Origin: a bacterium
GTDB lineage: Bacteria > UBP15 > UBA6099 > DSWB01
Assembly (NCBI GenBank): GCA_020061125.1
Contig: JAGUYV010000097.1
Location: forward strand, 1-7,274
DNA length: 7,274 bases
Direction of reading: 5' to 3'
Shown in pieces: positions 1-6,560 of the stretch; the first letter of the stretch is position 1, and each line of letters opens with the position of its first letter. The position numbers were made by a program, and so were the translations under genes. The notes below the pieces were generated by a model, which was given only the letters and a program-made list of their open reading frames with translations, was not told the DNA's origin and ran no database searches.

Positions 1-1
1 C

Positions 2-82
2 GCTGTGGCTCTGTGCCTGCCCGTGCTGGCCGTGTTCCTTGTTGCGTTCGAGCGCAAAGCCGGGGCGGCCCGCGCCGGATGA
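2..82 (+). CDS. C-terminal end of a probable membrane protein (partial)
   Basis: Reading frame 2 is open from the left edge to a TGA at 80-82 and gives 26 residues. These form one hydrophobic run (roughly residues 1-17, rich in Ala, Val, Leu and Phe) followed by a short polar, basic tail containing ERK and several Ala/Gly/Arg. That pattern fits the last transmembrane helix and cytoplasmic tail of a multi-pass protein such as a transporter, but the family cannot be named from so little. The other + frames in this stretch give Arg/Cys-rich, unprotein-like translations. The gene lies on the same strand as the transketolase operon and is separated from it by 177 bases that include a promoter, so it is probably a separate transcription unit. 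Confidence 0.5.
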   Translation, partial: AVALCLPVLAVFLVAFERKAGAARAG

Positions 83-120
83 CCCATTTCCCCGTTTTCC
101 CCAGCCCGCTCAAAAAACAA

Positions 121-149
121 TTGCCCGCGCATGGACACCAAGGTATGAT
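121..149 (+). promoter_or_regulatory. Probable sigma70 promoter of the transketolase operon
   Basis: TTGCCC at 121-126 (-35-like) is separated by exactly 17 bases from TATGAT at 144-149 (-10-like). Both hexamers are close to consensus and the spacing is optimal. The surrounding DNA is distinctly more AT-rich than the flanking genes. Transcription would start near 156 and leave a leader of about 100 bases before the start codon at 260. Inferred from sequence only. Confidence 0.55.
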
Positions 150-160
150 GTTGCATATAA

Positions 161-240
161 ATATTGGAATGAAGTTTTTTAATGTGCGTTTAACAGACGG
201 AACGCCAATATGAGAGGCGGCGCATGCAGGATCCGCCGCC
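161..240 (+). promoter_or_regulatory. Structured 5' leader of the transketolase mRNA (two inverted repeats)
   Basis: ATATTGG at 161-167 is the exact inverse complement of CCAATAT at 205-211 (7-bp stem, 37-base loop). Directly after it, GGCGGC at 216-221 pairs with GCCGCC at 235-240 (6-bp all-GC stem, 13-base loop). Both sit between the inferred transcription start and the Shine-Dalgarno site at 245-252. No T tract follows the second stem, so it is not a plain terminator. The first pair could instead be an AT-rich operator. I recognise no known riboswitch class. The inverted repeats are visible; any regulatory function is a guess. Confidence 0.3.
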
Positions 241-259
241 GGGAGAGGGAGGTCCCGGA

Positions 260-1111
260 ATGCCACTGCACAACATCTCGAACCGGCAGGAACTGGTTTC
301 GTTCCTGAAGAACAAGTGTGTGGACATTCGCAAGATGATCGTGCAGCTCACGGTCACTGCGGGCGGCGGCCATGTGGGCGGCGCCTTGAGCATGACGGAA
401 ATGCTGGTCGTGCTCTATCAGCATATCATGAACATCGAACCATCGAATCCGAAAAAGCCGGATCGCGACCGCCTGATTCTGTCCAAGGGCCACGGCGGCG
501 TGGGCATCTGCCCGGTGCTGTGCGACGCCGGGTATTTCCCCAAGAGCGAAATGGACGGGTTCAACCAGTTTCTTAGCCCGTTCGGCATGCACCCGGACAT
601 GAACAAGGTCAAGGGCATAGACATGAGCACCGGATCCCTGGGCCACGGCTTGAGCATCTGCGTGGGCCTGGGTTTGGCTGCGCGGCTCGACAAGGCGTCC
701 TGGCGCGCGTTCTGCGTGCTGGGCGACGGCGAGTGCAACGAGGGGTCAGTCTGGGAAGCCGCCATGAGCGCCAAGCACTACAAGCTCGGCAATGTCATCG
801 CCCTGGTGGACAAGAACAAGTTCATGATTGACGGCCCGGTCGAGCAGATCATGAGCATCGAGCCGTTCGAGGAAAAATGGAAAGCGTTCGGATGGAAAAC
901 CACGGTCATTGACGGCCACAGCATCGAGCAGCTTCTCGACACCCTGGAAAACCTGGACCCGCCCGACAGCCAGACGCCGCAGTGCATCATCTGCAACACG
1001 GTCAAGGGCCGCGGCGTGTCCTTCATGGAAGGGCAGGGCAAGTGGCACTACGGCGGCCTGGACGAACTGCTCGAAAAACAGGCTCTCGAAGACATCGAGA
1101 AAACGCGCTGA
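260..1111 (+). CDS. Split transketolase, N-terminal (TPP-binding) subunit
   Basis: This 283-residue protein is the thiamine-diphosphate pyrophosphate-binding half of a two-subunit transketolase, an enzyme that moves two-carbon ketol units between sugar phosphates in the cytoplasm. Visible motifs are GGGHVGGALS at 35-44 (His38), SKGHGG at 75-80 (His78), FGMHP (His111), STGSLGHGLS at 123-132, and the TPP/metal motif GDGE at 155-158 closed by Asn186 in VDKNK. KGRGVSFME (249-257) is followed by WHYGG, which contains His263. The length matches the split-subunit family (about 270-290). I chose the ATG at 260 because GAGGGAGG (245-252) lies 7 bases upstream; an in-frame ATG at 224 falls inside a GC hairpin and would add an unusual Pro/Gly-rich leader. 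The partner subunit starts 22 bases after the stop. The His-Val instead of the common His-Pro in the first motif is slightly divergent. The family call is secure; the physiological substrate is not known. Confidence 0.93.
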   Translation: MPLHNISNRQELVSFLKNKCVDIRKMIVQLTVTAGGGHVGGALSMTEMLVVLYQHIMNIEPSNPKKPDRDRLILSKGHGGVGICPVLCDAGYFPKSEMDGFNQFLSPFGMHPDMNKVKGIDMSTGSLGHGLSICVGLGLAARLDKASWRAFCVLGDGECNEGSVWEAAMSAKHYKLGNVIALVDKNKFMIDGPVEQIMSIEPFEEKWKAFGWKTTVIDGHSIEQLLDTLENLDPPDSQTPQCIICNTVKGRGVSFMEGQGKWHYGGLDELLEKQALEDIEKTR

Positions 1112-1133
1112 ACATCACAAGGAGGAAGACATC

Positions 1134-2135
1134 ATGGCCGGAGGAATGTCATACAACATAGACGACCTTCAGGATCTCACCGCCGCCGAAGCCTATGGCA
1201 AGGTCCTGGTTGACCTCGGCAAGGAATATCCCGAGATTGTGGTGCTCACCGCGGACCTGGCCAAGAGCACCAAGCTGGGCGTTTTCTTCAACGCCTACCC
1301 CGAACGCTCGTTCAACATGGGCATCGCCGAGCAGAACATGGTCACCACGGCCGCGGGCCTGGCGCTCGCCGGCAAGAAGCCCTATTTGAGCACCTTCGCC
1401 TGCTTCGCGTCCATGCGCGCGTGCGAACAGGTGCGCACCGACATCTGTTATCCCAAGCTCAATGTCAAGATTATGGGTACGCACTCGGGGTTGAGCATGG
1501 GCAACGGCGGCACCACGCACCACGCCACCGAAGACCTGGCCATCATGCGCTCGTTCGCCAACATGACCGTGGTGGTTCCCGCCGACGGCATCGAGGCCGC
1601 CAAGCTGGCGCAGGCCTCGGTCGAACACAACGGCCCCTTGTACTTCCGCGTGGGCCGCGGCTTCGAGCCGCCCGTGTACGACACCATGGACTACGACTTC
1701 CAGATCGGCAAGGCGCGCACCATGGCCGAAGGCAGCGACATTACGGTCATCGCCTGCGGCGTGTGCGTGCTCCAGGCCGTGGAAGCCGCCGAGGAACTCG
1801 CCGATGAAAACGATGTGAGCGTGCGCGTGATCAACATGCACACCATCAAGCCCCTGGACACCGAAGCCATTCTCCAGGCCGCGGAGGAAACCGGAAAAAT
1901 CCTCACCGTGGAAGAGCACAACATCGTCGGCGGCCTGGGCGGCGCCGTGGCCGAAACCCTGGCCGAGGCCGGCGTGCCCTGCAAGCTCAAGCGCCTGGGC
2001 GTGCCCGATGTGTTCAGCGTCATCGGATACCCCGAGGAACTTCACCGCTACTACGGCATCGAAATTGACGGCATCAAGAAAGGCGTCAAGCAGATGCTGG
2101 ACATCCCCGTGGACGACGAGGACGACGCCCATTGA
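1134..2135 (+). CDS. Split transketolase, C-terminal (Pyr-binding) subunit
   Basis: This 333-residue protein supplies the pyrimidine-binding and C-terminal domains that pair with the preceding subunit to complete the active sites of the transketolase. The Pyr domain spans about 14-180 and contains FNMGIAEQNM (60-69), where Glu66 is the family's catalytic, cofactor-activating glutamate, and GTHSGLSMGNGGTTHHATED (115-134). The transketolase C-terminal domain covers about 190-320 and includes VINMHTIKPLD and EEHNIVGGLGG (260-270), typical of the family. AGGAGGA at 1120-1126 is 7 bases before the ATG at 1134, which fixes the start; the frame is open further upstream to 909, but only as an overlap with the first subunit. 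By eye, the position of the yeast transketolase Asp477 is a Gly (Gly125) and that of Arg359 is an Ala (Ala18), so the acceptor sugar may differ from classical transketolase. The tail is acidic (DDEDDAH). Confidence 0.93.
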   Translation: MAGGMSYNIDDLQDLTAAEAYGKVLVDLGKEYPEIVVLTADLAKSTKLGVFFNAYPERSFNMGIAEQNMVTTAAGLALAGKKPYLSTFACFASMRACEQVRTDICYPKLNVKIMGTHSGLSMGNGGTTHHATEDLAIMRSFANMTVVVPADGIEAAKLAQASVEHNGPLYFRVGRGFEPPVYDTMDYDFQIGKARTMAEGSDITVIACGVCVLQAVEAAEELADENDVSVRVINMHTIKPLDTEAILQAAEETGKILTVEEHNIVGGLGGAVAETLAEAGVPCKLKRLGVPDVFSVIGYPEELHRYYGIEIDGIKKGVKQMLDIPVDDEDDAH

Positions 2136-2184
2136 GCGCCGCCGCGCGCCATTCGGCACGGGAGGTTGTTCAAAGACACTTTCA

Positions 2185-2217
2185 CCTTGCGAGGATAACG
2201 CTCGTTCATGCGCAAGG
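2185..2217 (+). repeat. Short inverted repeat downstream of the transketolase operon
   Basis: CCTTGCG at 2185-2191 is the exact inverse complement of CGCAAGG at 2211-2217, with a 19-base loop. It lies only 2 bases before the long hairpin at 2220-2286, so the two may form one structured unit. Function unknown. Confidence 0.35.
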
Positions 2218-2219
2218 CT

Positions 2220-2286
2220 GCGAAAAAACCGGGGACTGGGTCGCTTTCCGCAAGGAAAGCGTTGCCTGTCCCCAGCGTTTTTTCGC
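2220..2286 (+). repeat. Long compound palindrome, possible bidirectional terminator or dispersed REP-like unit
   Basis: The arms pair in three blocks. GCGAAAAAAC (2220-2229) pairs with GTTTTTTCGC (2277-2286); GGGGAC (2231-2236) pairs with GTCCCC (2268-2273); CGCTTTCC (2242-2249) pairs with GGAAAGCG (2254-2261) around a GCAA tetraloop. Small internal bulges separate the blocks. An A6 tract on one side and a T6 tract on the other are typical of terminators acting in both directions. The compound form and the GGGGAC/GTCCCC core also resemble intergenic repetitive palindromes found in many copies in some proteobacterial genomes. That resemblance is from memory and cannot be tested in one window, where only this copy is present. 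Confidence 0.5.
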
Positions 2287-2326
2287 CCCCGCTGGATTTC
2301 AAAAAGCATCACGGACATGAAACCCT

Positions 2327-2377
2327 GAAGCCGCGCCCGTTGTTTTTCATGTGAAAACCGGCGCGGCTTCTTTTATT
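2327..2377 (+). terminator. Intrinsic terminator
   Basis: GAAGCCGCGC at 2327-2336 pairs perfectly with GCGCGGCTTC at 2361-2370, followed at once by TTTTATT. Inside the loop, TTTTC and GAAAA can form a further 5-bp helix around ATGT. A 10-bp GC-rich stem with a T tract on the + strand is a classical rho-independent terminator. It probably ends transcription of the transketolase operon about 190-240 bases after its last stop codon and insulates the pabBC gene. Confidence 0.75.
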
Positions 2378-2426
2378 CTTGAGAAGGCGTTTCCGTGCGC
2401 CGCAATCCTGTGACGGACTTGAAACC

Positions 2427-4346
2427 ATGAGCAACCACGATGAATGGAACCGGGCCGTGCTCGCCCTGGCGGGCCGAACCGATTATTTTCTGCTCGAAAC
2501 CAACCTGGTCAACGACACCGAGAGGCACAACTACCTTTTCCTTGAACCCGAGGACATTGTGACCATTTCCGCGGGCGAGGACACAGGCCCCGCGTTCGAG
2601 CGCCTCGAAGCCGCGGTCAACGGCGGCCTGTACGCAGCGGGCTATTTCGCCTACGAACTCGGCTACTGCCTCGAAGACAAATTCGACCCGCCCGGCGCGT
2701 ATCCGCTGCCCCTGCTGCACATGGGCCTTTACCGCGATCCATACATTTTCGACGCCGCCGCCGGAAAATGGCTCCACGGCCGTGCGCCGCAAGTTCAGGA
2801 TCCGCCGCCACCGCCACCGGATTTCGCCATCTCCGACCCTGTGCTCAACGAAACCTGGCCGGTCTACAAAAAGAACATCGAGGAAGTCAAGCATCGCATC
2901 GAGTTGGGCGACACATACCAGATCAACTACACCCTGCGCATCAATTTCGATCTCCATGGCGATCCCCTGGGCCTGTACCTGCACCTGCGCAACAAGCAGA
3001 AAGTCTCCTATTCGGGAATATTGCGCAGCGGAGACGCCAGCGTGCTCACCCTGTCCCCGGAACTGTTTTTCCGGGTCAAAGGCGGCGCTGTGGAAGTGCG
3101 CCCCATGAAGGGCACCGCCCCCCGCGGCAAGGATTCCGCCGAGGACGAATCCCTCAAGGATTTCCTGCACAATGATGTGAAAAACCGGGCCGAAAATGTG
3201 ATGATTGTGGACCTGCTGCGCAACGATCTGGGCCGCGTCAGCGTCGAGGGGTCGGTTAATGTGCCGAGCCTGTTCGATGTGGAGCCATACGAAACCCTGT
3301 ATCAGATGACCTCCACGGTCAAATCCGAACTCAAGCCCGATGTGAGCCTCCGGAAACTGTTCGCCAGCATCTTCCCCTCGGGGTCGGTCACGGGCGCTCC
3401 CAAGATCAGCTCCATGCAGATCATCCGCGAACTCGAAAGCGCCCCGCGCGGCGTGTATACGGGATCCGTGGGTTTCATCGGACCGGAGAAAAAAGACATG
3501 GTGTTCAATGTGGCCATCCGCACCGTGGCATCCATGGGCGGCGAGGCCGAGATGGGCATCGGCGGCGGCATCATCTACGATTCCGAGCCGGATTCCGAAT
3601 GGAAGGAAGCATTGCTCAAAGGCAACTTCCTGCTCGGCGCGCTCGGGGAAATCGGCCCCCGTGAATTTTCGCTCATCGAGACCATGCTCTGGTCGCGCGA
3701 GCGCGGCTACTTCCTGGCGCAGCTCCACCTCGAACGCCTCATGTTCTCCGCGGACCACTTCGGGTTCGCGTGCGATGTCCCGGACATCGGAAAGCGGCTC
3801 GCCGAATACGCCGCGGCCATGCCAGAGGGCGCACCCCCGCAGCGCGTGCGTTTGCTGCTCCAGAAAGACGGAACCGTCTCAATCGAGCACTCCGCCATCG
3901 AGCCGGATTTTTCCTCAACGCTCCCATGGTGCACGATTTCATCGCTGTCCACGCTCTCTTACAATGAATTCCTGCGGCACAAAACTACGGTGCGCGAGTT
4001 CTACAACAAGGCCTATCGCGCGTTTTACAACGCCGGGTATACCGATCTCATTTTCATGAACGAGCGCGGCGAACTCACCGAGGGCTGCATCACCAATCTG
4101 ATCCTGGAGATTGGCGGAGAGCGCTTCACCCCGCCTTTGCACAGCGGCGTGCTGGACGGCGTCATGCGCCGCCACCTGCTGCAGGACGGCCAGATCCGCG
4201 AGCGCATCCTGTATCCCGAGGATCTGGGTGTCGCGTCCCGCGTGTTCCTATGCAATTCGGTGCGCGGCGTGTACGAAGTCACCATGAGAATCCCGCGGTT
4301 CCTGTCGCACCTCGGCATTTCGGGGTTCGGCTCGTGCGGGCACTGA
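2427..4346 (+). CDS. pabBC: PabB-PabC fusion: aminodeoxychorismate synthase component I / aminodeoxychorismate lyase
   Basis: This 639-residue bifunctional cytoplasmic enzyme of p-aminobenzoate (folate) synthesis aminates chorismate to 4-amino-4-deoxychorismate and then releases pyruvate from it to give PABA. The chorismate-binding domain (about 140-405) shows GDTYQINYT (161-169), SPELFF (210-215), RPMKGTAPRG with Lys228 (the lysine of the PIKGT signature that separates PabB from anthranilate synthase, which has Ala), ENVMIVDLLRNDLGR (256-270), PSGSVTGAPK (317-326) and GGGIIYDSE (379-387). A PLP-dependent class IV aminotransferase domain follows (about 412-620): SLIETM near its start, HKTTVREFY with the likely PLP lysine Lys519, and NERGELTEGCITNL (545-558). 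A six-proline run (126-131) links the short N-terminal region to the PabB core. The ATG at 2427 has only a weak Shine-Dalgarno (GGA at 2415-2417); a TTG at 2379 would lie just past the terminator stem and is less likely. No PabA glutaminase is in the window. The apbE gene follows after 25 bases. Confidence 0.93.
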   Translation: MSNHDEWNRAVLALAGRTDYFLLETNLVNDTERHNYLFLEPEDIVTISAGEDTGPAFERLEAAVNGGLYAAGYFAYELGYCLEDKFDPPGAYPLPLLHMGLYRDPYIFDAAAGKWLHGRAPQVQDPPPPPPDFAISDPVLNETWPVYKKNIEEVKHRIELGDTYQINYTLRINFDLHGDPLGLYLHLRNKQKVSYSGILRSGDASVLTLSPELFFRVKGGAVEVRPMKGTAPRGKDSAEDESLKDFLHNDVKNRAENVMIVDLLRNDLGRVSVEGSVNVPSLFDVEPYETLYQMTSTVKSELKPDVSLRKLFASIFPSGSVTGAPKISSMQIIRELESAPRGVYTGSVGFIGPEKKDMVFNVAIRTVASMGGEAEMGIGGGIIYDSEPDSEWKEALLKGNFLLGALGEIGPREFSLIETMLWSRERGYFLAQLHLERLMFSADHFGFACDVPDIGKRLAEYAAAMPEGAPPQRVRLLLQKDGTVSIEHSAIEPDFSSTLPWCTISSLSTLSYNEFLRHKTTVREFYNKAYRAFYNAGYTDLIFMNERGELTEGCITNLILEIGGERFTPPLHSGVLDGVMRRHLLQDGQIRERILYPEDLGVASRVFLCNSVRGVYEVTMRIPRFLSHLGISGFGSCGH

Positions 4347-4371
4347 CACATTCATCCGGAGCATTGCGCCC

Positions 4372-5400
4372 ATGAAATATGTCCGGCTGGCCCTGCTGAT
4401 TCTGGCAACGGTTCTCGCGGCCACTGGCTGCCGCAGGGGCGCGCAGCCTTCCGGCCCCGCGGTTTACAAAGACACACAATTGCTGATCGGCACCACTGTT
4501 ACTATCACTTTATATGGAGACGATGAGCTTAAACTCAAGCAAGCCGCCGGGGCCGGGTTCGCGGAAATCGAGCGCCTCAACGCCGTGTTCAGCCGCTACG
4601 ACCCGGAATCCGAACTCTCACAACTCAATGTGAAAGCCGCGCGGGGCGGAACCTTTTCCGTGTCCGCGGAACTGGCGGGCATTCTGGACTTGTGCCTCGA
4701 ATTGTGCCGGGAAACGCACGGCGCGTTTGATGTCACCGTAGGTCCGCTGTCCGCTGTATGGCGCGAGGCGCGGGAATCCGGCAAAACGCCTTCGGACACG
4801 GAAATCCGAGAGGCCATGTCCAAAACGGGCTGCGAAAGGCTGTCTGTTGACAAAAAGCGAAGCGCCGTAACATTTTCAGCGCCCGGCATGTCCCTGGACC
4901 TTGGCGGCATCGCAAAAGGCTACATCACGGAATCCGCGATGCGGGTCATCAAAGGCCACGGCGTTCAAAGCGCGATGATAAACGCGGGGGGTGACATCAC
5001 CGCGTCCGGGACAAAGCCCGGCGGGGATCTCTGGGCGCTGGGAATCCAGAACCCGCGGGAGCCGGACGATGTGCTGGCGCGCGTGCTGCTCAAGGACGCG
5101 GCCGTGGCAACCTCTGGAGATTACCAGCAGTTTTTCGAAAAGAACGGCCGCCGGGAGTCCCACATCATTGACCCGCGCACCGGGCACGGGGCCGCGGAAA
5201 CCATCAGCGTGACCGTGATCGCGCCCGACAACACCCACGCAGACACCCTGGCCACGGCCCTGTCCGTGCTCGGGCCGGAACAGGGGTTTGCGGTTCTGGA
5301 AAAGAATTTCCCACACGCCCACGCTCTCATCATCACGCCCGATAAAAAGCTCCATTATTCGCCCGGCTTCAAGAAATACATGGCTGAACAATACCGCTGA
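4372..5400 (+). CDS. apbE: ApbE family FAD:protein FMN transferase lipoprotein
   Basis: This 342-residue protein resembles ApbE/Ftp enzymes, which use FAD and Mg2+ to attach FMN covalently to a threonine of extracytoplasmic target proteins such as Rnf and Nqr subunits. Residues 1-20 form a lipoprotein signal: short basic start, hydrophobic core, and the lipobox ATGC with the lipidated Cys20. Ala rather than Leu at -3 is a mild deviation. Family motifs are FSRYDPESELSQLN (73-86), GAFDVTVGPL (117-126), SLDLGGIAKGY (174-184), INAGGDI (203-209), VATSGDYQQFF (245-255), HIIDPRTG (264-271) and ADTLATALSVLG (290-301), where Asp291 and Thr295 are the likely metal-site residues. All appear intact and the length is normal. 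The ATG at 4372 has GGAG at 4358-4361. It follows pabBC by 25 bases, so co-transcription is likely. No recognisable flavoprotein target is encoded nearby. Confidence 0.93.
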   Translation: MKYVRLALLILATVLAATGCRRGAQPSGPAVYKDTQLLIGTTVTITLYGDDELKLKQAAGAGFAEIERLNAVFSRYDPESELSQLNVKAARGGTFSVSAELAGILDLCLELCRETHGAFDVTVGPLSAVWREARESGKTPSDTEIREAMSKTGCERLSVDKKRSAVTFSAPGMSLDLGGIAKGYITESAMRVIKGHGVQSAMINAGGDITASGTKPGGDLWALGIQNPREPDDVLARVLLKDAAVATSGDYQQFFEKNGRRESHIIDPRTGHGAAETISVTVIAPDNTHADTLATALSVLGPEQGFAVLEKNFPHAHALIITPDKKLHYSPGFKKYMAEQYR

Positions 5401-5517
5401 ACCGCACTCCGTTTATATGCTGATTGATTTTTATCCAAAGGACGAGATCCGTCAGTCATGCCAATGCTTTCGCGGGCGGCATGAAGCCTGGGAGCGCGGG
5501 CCTATCGTGTGCAGGGA

Positions 5518-6489
5518 TCAGTCGCCGTTGATCTGATCCGCTTCGTGTCCGAAGCGTTCGAGGGTGGCGTCAATGAGGTACAGGCAGGCTTCGAGGTTGT
5601 CCTGCACATGGCGCTCGGGGTCGCGCGGGTTGGCCCAGTGGAACGGGTTGAGCGCGGACTGCGGATCCTTGAGATTGAATCCCAGGCCCGCGATCTCCAT
5701 GGTGAAAGCCAGGATGCGGCATTCGTCGTAGAGCCAGTCGCAGGTGTCGCCGCTGACTTTGTACAGCTTGTGCATGGGCATGACGCGGTACTTGCGGCCC
5801 TTTTGCCGGGCCACCATTTCCGCGGCGATCTGCACGAAGGTGTCCTTGTCCCGGCAGGGCTTGTCCGAGTACCCGTAGGGATAGCCGATGAAATTGCCGA
5901 AGCAGTGGAAGTCAATGGAGATGCGGAAGTTGCGGTTCAGCACAAAGTCGCGGAACACGCGGGACTCGGGTTCGCTGCACGGCTCCTTGCCGCGGTAGTA
6001 GGGGGAGAACTTGACCGTGCTGCCCGCGAAGAGCGAGTCGCGGTTTTCGTAGAAGCCTGTGGGGAAGTTGCGGTTCAGATCCACGCCGTTGGCGTTGGCG
6101 CGGCCGTAGGCCAGGCCCAGGGGGCCGGCGCCGAGCTGGCGCTGGATGCGCAGGTAGCCGTCGGGGTTCAGCACGGGCAGGAACCAGATGTTGATGCGGT
6201 CCAGGGCGCGGGCGATGGGCGAGTCCGGCGCCTGCGCGGCCACGAACTGAAGCAGGCCCAGGCACATGGCCGGTCCTACGAATTCCATGGCGTGCGCGCC
6301 GCTGAAGTACAGGAGTTCGGGCTTGGCGAAATCCCCGTCGCCGATGCATGCGGCGTGAATGGGATTGTCTCGCGCGCTGCGGCCCAGCCGCACCAGATCG
6401 TGCGGCAGGGCGCACGCCTCCAGAGCCGCGCGCATCTCGCGGTTGATTCCGTCCAGCGTCCTGTATGCCGTATCTTTGACTCTATCCAT
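5518..6489 (-). CDS. M14 family zinc carboxypeptidase-like protein
   Basis: This 323-residue protein (numbered from the ATG at 6489) carries the complete M14 metallocarboxypeptidase signature. HAME supplies the first two zinc ligands, His66 and Glu69; NPDGY (108-112) and GVDLNRNFP (135-143, with Arg140 in the usual substrate-binding motif) follow; DFHCF gives the third ligand, His195; FTMEIAG near the C-terminus gives the catalytic Glu265. There is no signal peptide or membrane segment, so it is probably cytoplasmic. Cytoplasmic M14 enzymes include MpaA-type amidases that cut gamma-D-Glu-diaminopimelate in murein recycling, and acyl-amino-acid deacylases; the NPDG and DLNRNFP motifs fit the peptidase side better. 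The ATG at 6489 is preferred over the in-frame GTG at 6498 because GGAGAG (6498-6503 on the complement) is well spaced only for the former. It converges on apbE, with 117 bases between the two stop codons. Substrate unproven. Confidence 0.85.
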   Translation of the reverse strand: MDRVKDTAYRTLDGINREMRAALEACALPHDLVRLGRSARDNPIHAACIGDGDFAKPELLYFSGAHAMEFVGPAMCLGLLQFVAAQAPDSPIARALDRINIWFLPVLNPDGYLRIQRQLGAGPLGLAYGRANANGVDLNRNFPTGFYENRDSLFAGSTVKFSPYYRGKEPCSEPESRVFRDFVLNRNFRISIDFHCFGNFIGYPYGYSDKPCRDKDTFVQIAAEMVARQKGRKYRVMPMHKLYKVSGDTCDWLYDECRILAFTMEIAGLGFNLKDPQSALNPFHWANPRDPERHVQDNLEACLYLIDATLERFGHEADQINGD

Positions 6490-6523
6490 ACCGCCCACTC
6501 TCCGTCAGGGCCTTTGTGTGTTG

Positions 6524-6551
6524 ATCATATCATATTCCCGCCGCGCTGCAA
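6524..6551 (-). promoter_or_regulatory. Possible sigma70 promoter of the M14 peptidase gene
   Basis: On the - strand, TTGCAG (complement of 6546-6551) is followed after 16 bases by TATGAT (complement of 6524-6529), a near-consensus pair. Transcription would start near 6517 and leave a leader of about 28 bases before the ATG at 6489. The pair lies in the 71-base gap after the permease gene, in a locally AT-rich patch. The peptidase could thus be expressed apart from the upstream permease. Confidence 0.45.
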
Positions 6552-6560
6552 TCGCGCCCG

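Noticed and set aside
224-259. Earlier in-frame ATG at 224 for the transketolase N-subunit.
   Set aside because: It lies inside a GC hairpin and adds 12 Pro/Gly-rich residues, whereas the ATG at 260 has a strong, well-spaced Shine-Dalgarno site and fits family length.
1149-2318. A long open frame (389 codons) on the - strand, antisense to the transketolase C-subunit.
   Set aside because: It is a codon-bias shadow in GC-rich DNA: the translation is rich in His, Gly, Ala and Val without family motifs, while the + strand frame is an unmistakable transketolase.
2379-2426. TTG at 2379 as start of PabBC, or TTGAGA at 2379-2384 as a -35 box.
   Set aside because: The TTG lies immediately after the terminator stem and gives an Arg-rich extension unlike the family; no good -10 hexamer lies 16-18 bases from TTGAGA, so the pabBC promoter was left unassigned.
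227-2809. Exact 14-base match CAGGATCCGCCGCC at 227-240 and 2796-2809.
   Set aside because: The second copy is coding sequence for the proline run and the first is part of a leader hairpin; flanks do not match, so chance in GC-rich DNA is more likely than a repeat.
2373-3758. A 461-codon open frame on the - strand opposite pabBC.
   Set aside because: Same shadow effect; composition is unlike a protein and the + strand carries complete PabB motifs.
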